Source: Sediminicola luteus | Lineage (GTDB): Bacteria > Bacteroidota > Bacteroidia > Flavobacteriales > Flavobacteriaceae | DNA: 64,000 nucleotides | Assembly: GCF_002514735.1 (NCBI RefSeq) | Contig: NZ_KZ300476.1 | Coordinates: 849,872 to 913,871, forward strand | Direction of reading: 5' to 3' | Shown: one piece after another, positions 26,076 through 36,200 of the stretch | Position numbering within the stretch: position 1 is the first letter of the stretch | Layout of the letters: each line of letters begins with the position of its first letter | Translations under genes and position numbers: made by a program | The notes under the pieces: generated by a model | Databases searched by the model: none | The model's input: only the letters and a program-made list of their open reading frames with translations | What the model was told of the DNA's origin: nothing

Positions 26076-27135
26076 TACGCTCACAAACCCAAGGAACAAT
26101 TATCCGAAACTCCATAACGCTGCTTGGCCCGGAATGGTAGGAAAAGGCCCAGACACCGAAGCCTGTATCCCACTGGAAACCATGGTGCAACTTACGGCAA
26201 ACGCCCAAGTTAACGGCATTGGTTTCGATGGGATGGACATTACCCTTCACCTCCCCCATTTTGATATCGATGGTGGCCCCGAAGCCTTGAATCGATTGGT
26301 AGACTTGTTCCAATCGCACGAATTGGCCATTGGGAGTTTGGTAGCACCTATCTGGAAAGAAACCGGTGGAGGTTCGGCCATGGGTACGACCAAAGAACGG
26401 CAACGCTTTTTAGACCAGGTAGAAAAAACCTGTGCCCTTGGCCAAGCCCTACGGGAAAGTGGTTTACGTCCCTATGGGGTAGTACGTATAGATTCGGCCG
26501 ACAACCCAGCGAATTGGAATACCGATCCCGTAACCCATACACGGCTAATTGCCGACACCTTTAGAAAAGCGGCCCAAATAGGTGCCCAATATGGCGAACG
26601 CATTGCCGCCGAAGGCGAAATCTGTTGGGCCGGGATGCACGGTTGGAAGACCATGACCCATTTACTGGAGCTCATTGACCACCCCAACATCGGTTTCCAA
26701 GCCGATATGGCCCATACCCTTCTCTATCTCCTGGGATACAACAAAGATGACGAACGCATACTACCCAAAAATTTCGATTGGAACGACCGGGCCACCTTGG
26801 AAAAAGGACTTCAATCGGTTTCCGCCGCCCTAAGGCCCTATACCATCGATTTTCATGTGGCCCAAAACGACGGTACTGTATTTGGGGCCGGCTCCCACGA
26901 CAAGACCGGGAAGCATTGCCTGGCCACAGACCCGAATGGCAAATTAAACATTACCACAGATGCCGGGTACTGGTTACGCGACTCAAATGGTAAACTGACC
27001 AAAAATTTTAAACATATCTGTTGGGATGGTTGTATGTTCCCAAACGAGACCCTACTGCAACCACAAACCTGGAACGATATCTTGGCAGCAATGCTACAGG
27101 TTCGCGAACAGCATGGATGGGTTGAAACGACCTAA
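26044..27135 (+). CDS. TIM-barrel sugar isomerase-like protein
   Basis: A protein of about 363 residues, xylose-isomerase-like TIM barrel. Metal-ligand candidates are AAEGEICWAGMHGW, IGFQADMAHTL and TIDFHVAQNDGTVFGAG, with an early GFDGMDITLHLPH. The frame overlaps the end of the kinase fusion by about 30 bases; ATG at 26044 or 26053 are both possible starts and a TTG at 26032 also reads in frame. With a fused ribulokinase next to it, an aldose-ketose isomerase feeding ketose to the kinase is likely (inference). No araA gene is present in the window, so this or the other barrel may stand in for it. Confidence 0.75.
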   Translation: MEPMPITDNNNTLTNPRNNYPKLHNAAWPGMVGKGPDTEACIPLETMVQLTANAQVNGIGFDGMDITLHLPHFDIDGGPEALNRLVDLFQSHELAIGSLVAPIWKETGGGSAMGTTKERQRFLDQVEKTCALGQALRESGLRPYGVVRIDSADNPANWNTDPVTHTRLIADTFRKAAQIGAQYGERIAAEGEICWAGMHGWKTMTHLLELIDHPNIGFQADMAHTLLYLLGYNKDDERILPKNFDWNDRATLEKGLQSVSAALRPYTIDFHVAQNDGTVFGAGSHDKTGKHCLATDPNGKLNITTDAGYWLRDSNGKLTKNFKHICWDGCMFPNETLLQPQTWNDILAAMLQVREQHGWVETT

Positions 27136-27193
27136 GCAATTCCATCAATTCCCATATTCCTTTTACCCTAAAGCCAAAAAATCAAAATTAGAG

Positions 27194-28423
27194 ATGAAAG
27201 ACCAATATAATCGCCGCGATTTCATGAACCGATTGGCCGGCTTGAGCCCAATACTGCTCTATGGCACCACCGGATTTTCCCAAAAACCCAAACCAATTTC
27301 CTTCGGTAAGGCAGTTGTTGAAAAAATAGAGCTGTATCGGTACGATGTTAATTTGGCCCGACATTTCAGCTTCGGGGTCTGGAAAAACAGACAGGTGGCT
27401 TTTATCAGAATAATTTCCTCAGGGAAAAGCGGTTGGGGCGAGATGAATGCGGGAATCAATAAGCCTGGGCTAAATCTTGAAGATTGGGGACAATTCTTAC
27501 GCCCATTATTAGGAAAGAGCATTGACGATGCTTTTAATATGGTTTCTTCACACCTCCATGCAAAAACTTGGAACTGGGGCAAATGTGAATTTGTAGAAAT
27601 GGCCTTGTACGATTTGTTGGGTAAACTGGAAAACCGTCCCGCACTAGATCTTCTTGGATTAACCGGAAACCAAGCCGTTCACGGGCTTTTCCCAATATTG
27701 GAAGAAGACCCTGACAAGGTGGCCAAGGCCGCTCAAAAAGCACGGGATTCCAACTATAAGTCCCATGTAAAATTAAAGATCTTCGGGAATTCAAAATCCG
27801 ATGGGGAATTGATCCAAACCGCCCGCGAGGTATTGGGTGATCAAACCTATATTGTTTGTGACCCAAACGAAGGCTATAAAAATTGGGACACCCTGACTGA
27901 TTTGGCCCAAGACTTAAAATATCTAGGAAGTTGTGGTATGAATGGCTGTGAAGACCCAGCCAAACTGACTCTTGAACAATGGATCGACCTACAGAAGATG
28001 GTCGACCCCATTACCATAATCCCAGATGTGATTCTAAGGCCTGCCCATACCGCCTTGGAAATGGCCAAACCCGGAATGGGTAATGCCTATAACCTGCATC
28101 CGGCGACCATGGGCAACTTTAAAAGCATGGTACAATTGGCTTCTAAAATAAAATCATGGGGGCACCAACTCATGATCGGCGATGCCAGCTTAATAGGGCC
28201 AGGTTGCTCCATATGGCAACAATTGGCCATAGGTATGGGCGCCTCCTGGGTAGAAGCCATAGAAAAACCCATTGAATCGGACCGTTACTTACCCTGTATC
28301 GCTTCTAAAGCCACCTTTAAGGATGCTTCCGGAAAGCACCAAATGAAACGCCAGGCCGGTTTTGGTGTGGAATTGGACATTCCAACTTTAAAGGAAGTAG
28401 TATCACAACATCATGTCATCTAG
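27194..28423 (+). CDS. Enolase-superfamily protein with Tat-like signal (mandelate racemase type)
   Basis: A protein of about 409 residues, last in the sugar operon. It starts with a twin-arginine-like leader (NRRDFMNRLAGLSPILLYG), so it may be exported folded. The barrel has SHVKLKIFG (KxK), VCDPNEGYKNW, GCEDPAKLT and PDVIL, the pattern of mandelate-racemase/muconate-lactonising members with Asp, Glu and Asp metal ligands. SLIGPGCSIWQQLAIGMGA is C-terminal. Such enzymes dehydrate sugar acids or epimerise. The ATG at 27194 was chosen over a longer frame from 27026 that would run across the end of the previous gene. Substrate unknown. Confidence 0.85.
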   Translation: MKDQYNRRDFMNRLAGLSPILLYGTTGFSQKPKPISFGKAVVEKIELYRYDVNLARHFSFGVWKNRQVAFIRIISSGKSGWGEMNAGINKPGLNLEDWGQFLRPLLGKSIDDAFNMVSSHLHAKTWNWGKCEFVEMALYDLLGKLENRPALDLLGLTGNQAVHGLFPILEEDPDKVAKAAQKARDSNYKSHVKLKIFGNSKSDGELIQTAREVLGDQTYIVCDPNEGYKNWDTLTDLAQDLKYLGSCGMNGCEDPAKLTLEQWIDLQKMVDPITIIPDVILRPAHTALEMAKPGMGNAYNLHPATMGNFKSMVQLASKIKSWGHQLMIGDASLIGPGCSIWQQLAIGMGASWVEAIEKPIESDRYLPCIASKATFKDASGKHQMKRQAGFGVELDIPTLKEVVSQHHVI

Positions 28424-28477
28424 GTTAACCTTTACATATTTTACTATTATTGCTCCTAACCTGCTGTTGAAACATAA

Positions 28478-28509
28478 AAAAGGGCAGCCGAAACATCGAC
28501 CACCCTTTT
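28478..28509. terminator. Bidirectional terminator between sugar operon and GH20
   Basis: AAAAGGG (28478-28484) pairs with CCCTTTT (28503-28509), with a partly paired interior (GCAGCCG / CGACCAC). Both strands give a T-run, so it can end both convergent transcripts. Confidence 0.65.
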
Positions 28510-28539
28510 AATTTTATATAAAAGTCCTACCTCTTGAAC

Positions 28540-30633
28540 TTATGGTTTTACCACCTCAGTATCCATAGGCACGGCAACCTTGACCAAATTGGTCTCCAAG
28601 GATTCCAGAAATAATTCGTCGGCCAAAAACTGCCAGCTAAAATCACGACTTTGATTGGCCAAGTGATGATGCCCATCTTGATCCAAAATATAATCGTCTG
28701 GCTTGTTTAGCTTTCGGGTCTGGGCGTAGACTTTTTCGAACTGGGCACGTAGTTCTTTAAACTCTTGTCGTTTATCCAACAAAGATTTTTTAAGTACATT
28801 TTTCTTCTCCACCTCCTGCTCTAGGTCATAGGCCTCCATGGTCAACAACAAATCTAAGGTAAAGCCAGTAACTTGGTATACTTGCTCGTACACCTCTAGG
28901 TTATACGAATTACGAACTGCCGTTTGCCTTAGGGCTGCCAGCGATACGCCCAACGAATCATGGACTTGTTTCAAGGATTTGGCCCTAGCCAGGCGTTCCG
29001 CCTCAGATTCGGCCCAACTACCATCTCCGGTAGGTAGTTCGATCAGTCGTGATTTCGGGTCGTCGGAATGACTGATGTAGTTTCTGGAATTTCCTACCAA
29101 TAGGGCATTTTTCCAGAATGCTACCGGAGCTTCCAAGGCGTCGATAAAGGCGTATTCATCGGCAGCGGCCACATTTCCGTACTGCCTATGCCTAAAAGCT
29201 TTTTTCAAGGCGTCTTTATCCCGTTTTTCGCCAGACCAAGCGTATTCCGAAAAACCAAGGATGCCCCGCATATAGAGCTCAAAATGGGGCGAATCGTCGT
29301 CCCAAAGGGTGAGTAAGAGTCCGTCTAAACCACTTTCTATAGACGATACGGCAAAATTGCGTATGTTGTTCCAATTACTTTCTTCTTGTGGCATCATCAC
29401 CCATCGGGTCTGTCCGGCGGTAGCCCCCATTACCGGCAGGTCTTTGCTTCGGAACCAATCCATGGCCTTTTGGTTGCCCACGGCTTCCGAAGCACTATAG
29501 TTCCAGCGCATATAAATGCAATTCTTCGGAAACTTATCTAAAAAGGCCAACAATTTATGCTCGTTTTCGGCCCAAATGGAATCTACCTGGGTCTCGGTGA
29601 GTTCTTTATTGAACATGGCATTGTACACCCCAGCTTGTTTTAAGGGCATATCGTCCCAAAAAATGGGGGTACGATTATGGGATTCGGCAAAGGCACTCAC
29701 CTTGGATAGCCAATCTAATTGCAACTCCAAAGCCGATTTACCACTGTTTCTGCCCGTGGTATGCACCTCATCACCTCCAACATGTAAATACTTCCCATGG
29801 GGAAAGGCCTCCATGGCATCGAGATAAAGGTCGAATTGTACTTTATAGGTTTCCGGATTTAATGGATTATAGGCCCAGTCGCTTTCCGGATCGTCGCGCA
29901 GAACTTTGTAGGTATCGTGTTTTAATACAAAGGAAGAGTGTCCGAGCCCCTGTACCAACGGACTGATCTCTATAAAACGATCCTTGGCATAATCGCTTAT
30001 CTTACGCCATTCTTCTATAGACAAGGCATCGGCCGAACCTACACGGGCCTGCCTAACATACTTCAATTTATCTTCAATCTCAATGATAATACCATTGATT
30101 TTCTGAGTAGCCAACTTGTCGATTAAATCGTAGTAGTATTCGGTAGTTTCTAGATGATGTTTTACATCGAGTTGGATGGCACGGTAGGCCAAAGCCGGAA
30201 AATCGGAAATACTACAAATGGGGAGGTTTACCCCTTGATCTTGGGCGTCTATGACCAATTGCTCCAAACTGCGGAAGGCATAGAACAAACCAGCCGTATC
30301 TTTTCCCTTGATGGTTATGCGATCTTCGGTAATATCGAGGGTATAGCCTTGGGCAGGAAGATCCAAACTTTCATCTACCCCGTACTGGATCGGGGCACCG
30401 GAACCTGAACCTGCCCTCAGGGCAGTTAGGGATTTCCCCAAAATCGGTAATTCGGCTCCATCGGCGCTATAAGCCTCCGTTAGCGCATCGGATTCCAAAT
30501 CACTGACCCCGGTTACGGCAAACTGTTGCGGTAAGGGCAAGAGGTTAAAATCGCCCATTTCTTTTGGGGCCTCTGTACAGGAAAATAGTATCAAGGTCAA
30601 TACAAGACCTAATACGGTAGTTGCTTTTTGCAT
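28540..30633 (-). CDS. GH20 beta-N-acetylhexosaminidase-like lipoprotein
   Basis: A 697-residue lipoprotein: lipobox L16-F-S-C19, so it is anchored to a membrane, probably facing the periplasm or outside. An N-terminal GH20b-like domain (about 30-140) precedes the barrel, which starts near RAIQLDVKHH at residue 151. The catalytic Asp-Glu pair is at 288-289 in HVGGDEVH, the GH20 signature, with PLVQGLGHSSFVL before it and IFWDDMPL after. About 220 C-terminal residues form a helical extension. It should release N-acetylhexosamine or a similar terminal sugar; the substrate may differ because many marine GH20 proteins are divergent. It is the last of a minus-strand run. Confidence 0.9.
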   Translation of the reverse strand: MQKATTVLGLVLTLILFSCTEAPKEMGDFNLLPLPQQFAVTGVSDLESDALTEAYSADGAELPILGKSLTALRAGSGSGAPIQYGVDESLDLPAQGYTLDITEDRITIKGKDTAGLFYAFRSLEQLVIDAQDQGVNLPICSISDFPALAYRAIQLDVKHHLETTEYYYDLIDKLATQKINGIIIEIEDKLKYVRQARVGSADALSIEEWRKISDYAKDRFIEISPLVQGLGHSSFVLKHDTYKVLRDDPESDWAYNPLNPETYKVQFDLYLDAMEAFPHGKYLHVGGDEVHTTGRNSGKSALELQLDWLSKVSAFAESHNRTPIFWDDMPLKQAGVYNAMFNKELTETQVDSIWAENEHKLLAFLDKFPKNCIYMRWNYSASEAVGNQKAMDWFRSKDLPVMGATAGQTRWVMMPQEESNWNNIRNFAVSSIESGLDGLLLTLWDDDSPHFELYMRGILGFSEYAWSGEKRDKDALKKAFRHRQYGNVAAADEYAFIDALEAPVAFWKNALLVGNSRNYISHSDDPKSRLIELPTGDGSWAESEAERLARAKSLKQVHDSLGVSLAALRQTAVRNSYNLEVYEQVYQVTGFTLDLLLTMEAYDLEQEVEKKNVLKKSLLDKRQEFKELRAQFEKVYAQTRKLNKPDDYILDQDGHHHLANQSRDFSWQFLADELFLESLETNLVKVAVPMDTEVVKP

Positions 30634-30822
30634 GGATTCGTTCGGTTTTCCTTAAAAATAACCAATATCGGTTCCAATTCGCTACAACAGAAAATTTAAT
30701 ACCAATTCTTTTCCTAATTGGAATATTTCTGACGGAAAACGAAAAGAAACCCCTTTTTTATTATTGGAAATATAACGCGGGGGAATAGGTTAGTCCAGAT
30801 TCATTTTCAGGTCTAAAAACAA

Positions 30823-31683
30823 TCAGCGTAACTTTTGAGCTTGTTTTTGTAACCGGATGCTTTCAGCTACAATAGTCCCAAGGATAATGGCCCCACCGAT
30901 CCATGTGCCCGTTCGCGGGAATTCCTTTAATAATAGCATACCTATCAAAATACCGAACAGGGGTTGGGTACAACTTAAAATACTTACCGTAGTGGTAGAG
31001 AAATGCCTAAAACTATACAGAAACAAAGTATGTCCCAAGGCTGTGGTAATCAGCCCTAGTGCCAAAAGCGAGGGTATAAATTCGGTTATACTCTTTAGCT
31101 CCAAAGTAAAAAAGAACGGAATGGCCAAGACAGATGCCACCACCAATTGGTATAGCATTATCACAGATCCATTATAAGACCCGATACGCGATTTCACGAT
31201 AATATTCCGTAGCGCATATACCAAGGCAGAGAACAGCCCCAACAATATGGCTATAAAGTAATCGCTCTCTAAACTAAACTCGGGTACGATAAAGTAAAGC
31301 CCCACCAAGACCATGGCCCCTAAAAGCAAGTGAAACTTTGAGAAGGCCGTTTTTAATACCATAGGTTCCAATAAAGCGGTAAGCACCGGATAGGTAAACA
31401 AGGTAAGCATACCTATGGCCACATTAGATTTTTGCAAGGCATAGAAATAAGTGATCCAATGCAACCACATAAGAAAGCCACTGAACAACACCATAGCCTT
31501 ATCTGCTTTGGCCACTTTGAGCTTAAAGCCTTTTATCCAACAAAACAACAAAAGGGCTACGGCGGCAATGCATGCCCGCATACCAATGGTAAGCGGGGTG
31601 GGCACATCGATATAACGCCCAAAAAACCCGGAGGTACTTACAAAAATCATGGCCAGATTGACCTGTAGAATATTTTTGAGCAT
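30823..31683 (-). CDS. EamA-family (DMT) transporter
   Basis: A 286-residue inner-membrane transporter of the drug/metabolite superfamily: two EamA repeats of five membrane segments each. The first repeat is marked by MIFVSTSGFFGRYIDVPTPLTIGMRAC and FLMWLHWITYFYALQKSNVAIGML, the second by GLFSALVYALRNIIVKSRIG and TTALGHTLFLYSF... LFGILIGMLLLKEFP. The C-terminus is short and positively charged. It lies 68 bases after the Tm-1-like gene on the same strand. Export or import of a small metabolite is likely; the substrate is unknown. Confidence 0.88.
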   Translation of the reverse strand: MLKNILQVNLAMIFVSTSGFFGRYIDVPTPLTIGMRACIAAVALLLFCWIKGFKLKVAKADKAMVLFSGFLMWLHWITYFYALQKSNVAIGMLTLFTYPVLTALLEPMVLKTAFSKFHLLLGAMVLVGLYFIVPEFSLESDYFIAILLGLFSALVYALRNIIVKSRIGSYNGSVIMLYQLVVASVLAIPFFFTLELKSITEFIPSLLALGLITTALGHTLFLYSFRHFSTTTVSILSCTQPLFGILIGMLLLKEFPRTGTWIGGAIILGTIVAESIRLQKQAQKLR

Positions 31684-31751
31684 ATCAAATTTCCCGTGTT
31701 TGAACGGGCAAAACTATAGGTATTGGCCGGATTTGAAGTACAAATACCGAA

Positions 31752-32969
31752 TTAATCCAAAAGATTTACCAGATGCGCAACCAGGGCATCGGCAAATTGC
31801 GGATCATTGATATGGGCTTGATACTCGGTTACCTTTACCGTATCGGCAGCCGTGGTCTTAATGGCGGTAAAGAGCGCGGCATCGTATTCCGGAGCGTAAA
31901 AAATATCGCCAGCCTTATCTATTTGTGAAATGCCTTCCAAAGGGATTACGATTTCGGCCTTTCCTTTGTAGGCCGCTACTTTCTGTACCAGAATTTCACC
32001 TAATTCCGTATTCTCGGCCGCATGGGTTCGCATTAGGGTTACATCGGGTGCCCAACTGTATAACTGCCTATCTTTATAAGGCTCGGGCACGGAATGTAAG
32101 TGGGCAAAATTGACCATATCCAAACACCCCGGAACTACTACCTGGGGCAGGCCCATTTCCCCCGCGGCGGTCAACCTATCTGGGCCGGCATCGCAAATGC
32201 CCCCACAAAGGTTATCTGCCAGTTCGGTAGTAGTAACATCTAACACGGCATCGAAACAGCCTTCACGGATCAAAGCCTCCATAGTGGCCCCGCCGATACC
32301 CGTGGCGTGAAAGGCCATAACCTCATAACCTTTCTCTTGCAGTTTTTCGGTACAACGGTCTACACAGGCCGTGGTATTGCCGAACATACTTATGGCGATA
32401 CGTTTACGATCGTTGGCCAGCATGTCGCCACTCACCCTTGCCATGGCCGAAATACTGGCTGCGGCTTGTTTGATAAGCACCTTACTTATGCCGTTTAAAC
32501 CTGCTACATCTACTACCGAGGGCATTAAAACGATATCCTTAACCCCCATTTGCTCGGTAAGATCTTTGGCCGCTAATGTACTCATACAGAGTTTAGGAAT
32601 GCCAAAAGGAATTTCCTGAAGGGCACGAAGGGTCATATAGGTACCGCCACCACCGCCCATACCAATGGCTCCGGCCACCAGATTTTGAGTTACCAGTTCT
32701 TTTAAAAGGGCGGCCGCACCATCGCCCATAACCCCAACGGCCTTACCTCGATCGTTAGATTCCCTTAGAGCTTCTATTGCCATGCCTCCGGCCTGGGCTA
32801 CAGCTGTATTATCAAAATCTACGGGAAAATCAGGTTGGGATGGCATAACCCCAATATCCATAGTGCTTACCGCTACCCCATTCTCGGTAAGGCAATCGTA
32901 TAGATAAGAAAACACTTCACCTTTCGTATCAAAGGCGCCCAACATGACCACTTTCTTTTGCATAGCCAC
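31752..32969 (-). CDS. Tm-1-like (UPF0261) protein
   Basis: A 405-residue protein of the Tm-1-like ATP-binding family, related to the plant Tm-1 protein that blocks a tomato virus replicase. KKVVMLGAFDTKGEVFSYLYDCL is the N-terminal pattern; GAIGMGGGGGTYMTLRALQEIPFGIPKLCMSTLA, then ISMFGNTTACVDRC and MEALIREGCFDAVLDVTTTELADNLCGGI follow. It is 3 bases from the Dabb gene, so the two are probably translated from one transcript. In bacteria the enzyme activity is not established; family neighbours suggest sugar or C2-C4 acid metabolism. I give no reaction. Confidence 0.9.
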   Translation of the reverse strand: MAMQKKVVMLGAFDTKGEVFSYLYDCLTENGVAVSTMDIGVMPSQPDFPVDFDNTAVAQAGGMAIEALRESNDRGKAVGVMGDGAAALLKELVTQNLVAGAIGMGGGGGTYMTLRALQEIPFGIPKLCMSTLAAKDLTEQMGVKDIVLMPSVVDVAGLNGISKVLIKQAAASISAMARVSGDMLANDRKRIAISMFGNTTACVDRCTEKLQEKGYEVMAFHATGIGGATMEALIREGCFDAVLDVTTTELADNLCGGICDAGPDRLTAAGEMGLPQVVVPGCLDMVNFAHLHSVPEPYKDRQLYSWAPDVTLMRTHAAENTELGEILVQKVAAYKGKAEIVIPLEGISQIDKAGDIFYAPEYDAALFTAIKTTAADTVKVTEYQAHINDPQFADALVAHLVNLLD

Positions 32970-32972
32970 GAA

Positions 32973-33269
32973 TTAAATATTAAAATCGAATACCACTACG
33001 CGTTCCAATTTCGGAACCACCAAAGCCTTTACTTCTTCATGGATCGGGTGAGGTAAATAGGCCTCACGAGCTTCTGGACTTTCAAAATCCATGATAAAAC
33101 CGTGGGTATAGCCATCGTTTAATCCCTCGGTACTATCGTAGGGACCATATTCCATATTCAACAATCCGGGAATCTTTCCTACCATGGCTTTCATGGTAAC
33201 AAAGCAAAGGGTAATCTCCTCTTCAGTCACCCCTTCTTTAAACTGGAACATGCCATAATGTTTTGTCAT
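32973..33269 (-). CDS. Dabb-family stress-responsive alpha/beta barrel protein
   Basis: A 98-residue protein with the Dabb dimeric barrel fold: MTKHYGMFQFKEGVTEEEITLC, GLLNMEYGPYDSTEGLNDGYTHGFIMDFESPEAREAYLPHPIHEEV. Small proteins of this kind serve as ligand-binding or catalytic subunits (for example in phenol or terpenoid metabolism). The gene lies between the PVC-type heme lipoprotein (26 bases away) and the Tm-1-like gene (3 bases away), so it belongs to the same operon. Role unknown. Confidence 0.85.
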   Translation of the reverse strand: MTKHYGMFQFKEGVTEEEITLCFVTMKAMVGKIPGLLNMEYGPYDSTEGLNDGYTHGFIMDFESPEAREAYLPHPIHEEVKALVVPKLERVVVFDFNI

Positions 33270-33295
33270 CTCAATATCTTTTAGTCTGTACTATA

Positions 33296-36200
33296 TTACT
33301 TTAAGGTCTTTATATAGGCCAATAAATCGGCTACTTGGGTATCGGAATAATTTTCCAGCAGACCTTTAGGCATAAAGGAACGGCCACCCAAATAGCCTTT
33401 TTCCTTAATATCGGCCTCAGGTACGAAAACGGTACTGCCTCCCATAAAGGCAATGGTAACCCCTTTGCCATCGCGTTTAGACAAGTAACCCTCTACCGTA
33501 CCCCCGTCTTTTTTGGTTACACGATATAAGGCATAACTACCTTCCATGGCCGCATCCGGGTCCAATAAAGCGGTAAGTAAGGCCTCGTTTTCCCTGTGGG
33601 CCGAACCATCTAAGGCCGGAGCAATCTGTTGTCCTGCGTTACCCACACTATGACAGGCCAAACATACTTGGAACAACGGCTTACCCGCTTCAGGGTCCCC
33701 TCCGCCTTTTTCGGCTATGGCCATAAAGTGATCGAGTTTTTGTTGAAACTGGGCCTTTTCGGCCTCCATGGCCTGTTTTACCCCTTCATAAATCGCCTGT
33801 GTCTGGGCATTTTCGGGATCGTTCTTTTGCATACGCTCGGCACTGGAGATATCAAAAGCATCCAAGCCCAATGTTTTAGCGCTATATAGTTCGCGTAAAA
33901 GCTGACCACCTTCTTTCGAGCCTGACAATACCCTAACGAACTTTTGCGATTGGGCCAAATCGGCATTGGACAAGAGGGATCTTGCCAAAGTGTTTGATTT
34001 GCCCGTATCGGTCTTTACCAAATACGATAGGGCCAACTGGCGCATACCCATACCTAGGTCGGAATCAGAGGCCAGGGCCGTAAATATATCGGCATTGCTT
34101 TTGCCTTCCATGGCCAGGGCTGCCATGATAAGCTTTAGGGTAGCCTCGTCGCCACGTTTTTTATCAACCAGGTTTCGAATGGTCTTTTGCACCCCGGGTA
34201 TCTGCATTTTTGTGGTCGCCGACAAACCTAAATCGGTATCGAAACCACTCTCGCTTGTTATCAGGCTTTTTACCAAGGGCGACAATATACGCGAAAGCTC
34301 GGGCGATTGCACCTCTTGTTGCCTGGCCAAGGCCATACTCACATAGGCTTCCGCTTTTTCGGTGTTTCCAATAACCGGTTTCATGGCTTGGTAAACTTTA
34401 GGGTCCTGTAACATAGAGGCAATCAAAACAAAGGTCGATTCGTCCAATTCAGCTGGGGTATTGGCCTTCCAAAGGGCTAAAAACTGCCTTTCTTTTTCGG
34501 GCGATGTCAAAGCCTGGCCCGCCCATATAAGATTGCCTCCCTTATGCCCCGAAACTTTGTCAGATTCCATATAGGCCAATAATTCTTTAGGGAAAGATTC
34601 TAGGGCCTTTCGGGCCAAGAAGCGCTCGAACCTTCTTTCGTAGGCACCTCCCATTTCGTTCCCATCCAAAACCGGCTTGCAGGCATCGATCAAAATGCCC
34701 AAAGCCTGTTCGTTAATACTACCCGATTCCGCTAGGGTACGAAGCACTTGGGCACGTACCATAGGGCTCTTATCTTGGGCCAAAGGAGCTATGGTAGCCA
34801 CTATGGTATCAAAATCCAGCATAAAGGAATTCATGGCCCTAACGGCTTCGCGCCTCAAATTATGATCTTGGGCCTGTAGTAAACTATTTAGGGCAGCTTC
34901 CGAGTAGTCCCCTATTCCTTCTATAGACCAAAGGGCGGCAATTTTGGTAGGTGTATCGCTGGAAGTATCTTGAATCAATGCCTCCAATTCCTTCTTCAGC
35001 GTCTGTGTTTCGGCCTTGGGTCTATCGGAGATTTGATGCCAGGCTGCCCGTTTTTGCCATAAGGATGGTGATTTTAAATGTTGTACCAGTTCAGCCGTAG
35101 GCACTTCATACATATTAGGCACCTCGCGTTTTTTGGCCCCGGTATAGCGTACACGGAAGATACGTCCATGTGCTTTATCCCTATCCGGATGGGTAGTGGG
35201 CAATTCGTTATGTGAGATTATCTTATTGTACCAATCGAGTATATACAGGCATCCGTCTGGGCCAAATTCCATATTTACTGGACGGAACCAATCGTCTTGA
35301 CTGGTTAAAAAATCGGGTAAATGCTCGGTGGTCAGCGAACCATCCTCGTTACGAACGATCTTAACTGCATTTACACTACTGGTAATCGCATTGGCCAAAA
35401 ATGCCACATTACGGTACGCTTCCGGAAAAGAACCCGAGGTATCGCCCATAAAAGCCAAACCCGAAATACCGGTACCTCCCACCCTAAAATCGTGCAATTT
35501 GGGCAACCAAGGTTGGTAGTCGCGAAAACGTTCGTTTCCGATGCCCGGAAATCCGCTCTGCGATTCCATAGGATTAATGGAATACCCCAAATCGTTGGCC
35601 TCGGTGCCATACCATTCGCCTGTATTCAGTAGGGAATACCCCCAAATATTGTTAAGCCCCGAATTTACCAATTCTATTTTGGCACCATCTAAAGAGAAAC
35701 GGGCATTTTTACTAAAATCGATACGTACAGAATCACCACTGATCAAAGAATGCACCGCACCTTTGTTCAAAGCGCCATGACTAAAGTTCACCCAATTGCC
35801 CGGGGCACGGATCAATAAATGGGCCATGGTATGGGTATCGGTTATACCAAAACCAGTGAATAAACGGGTTCGTTTATCGGCCTTTCCGTCATTATCGGAA
35901 TCGTCCAAAAAGAACAACTCGGAACCTTGGGCCACGTAAGCACCACTTTTATAGGGTAGTATACTTTGTGGAATCGCCAAACCGTTGGCCCAAACCTTGG
36001 ATTTCACCTTGCTATTACCATAAAAATCAGAGAGTACCACGATTTTATCCGTTCCCTTGGTTTTGCCTTCGTACAGGTCAAAATTCTTCCTAAACGAAGG
36101 ATTCTGCCTTTGGGCTTTGGGGTTGTTCATCAATTTCAACAACTCGTGCCATTTAATATCGGCCACCGGATCCATAGGGTACATTTCGGCCGTTTGGGTC

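Noticed and set aside
27026-27193. 56-residue extension of the enolase-superfamily gene
   Set aside because: It runs in another frame through the end of the isomerase gene; the ATG at 27194 starts the export leader.
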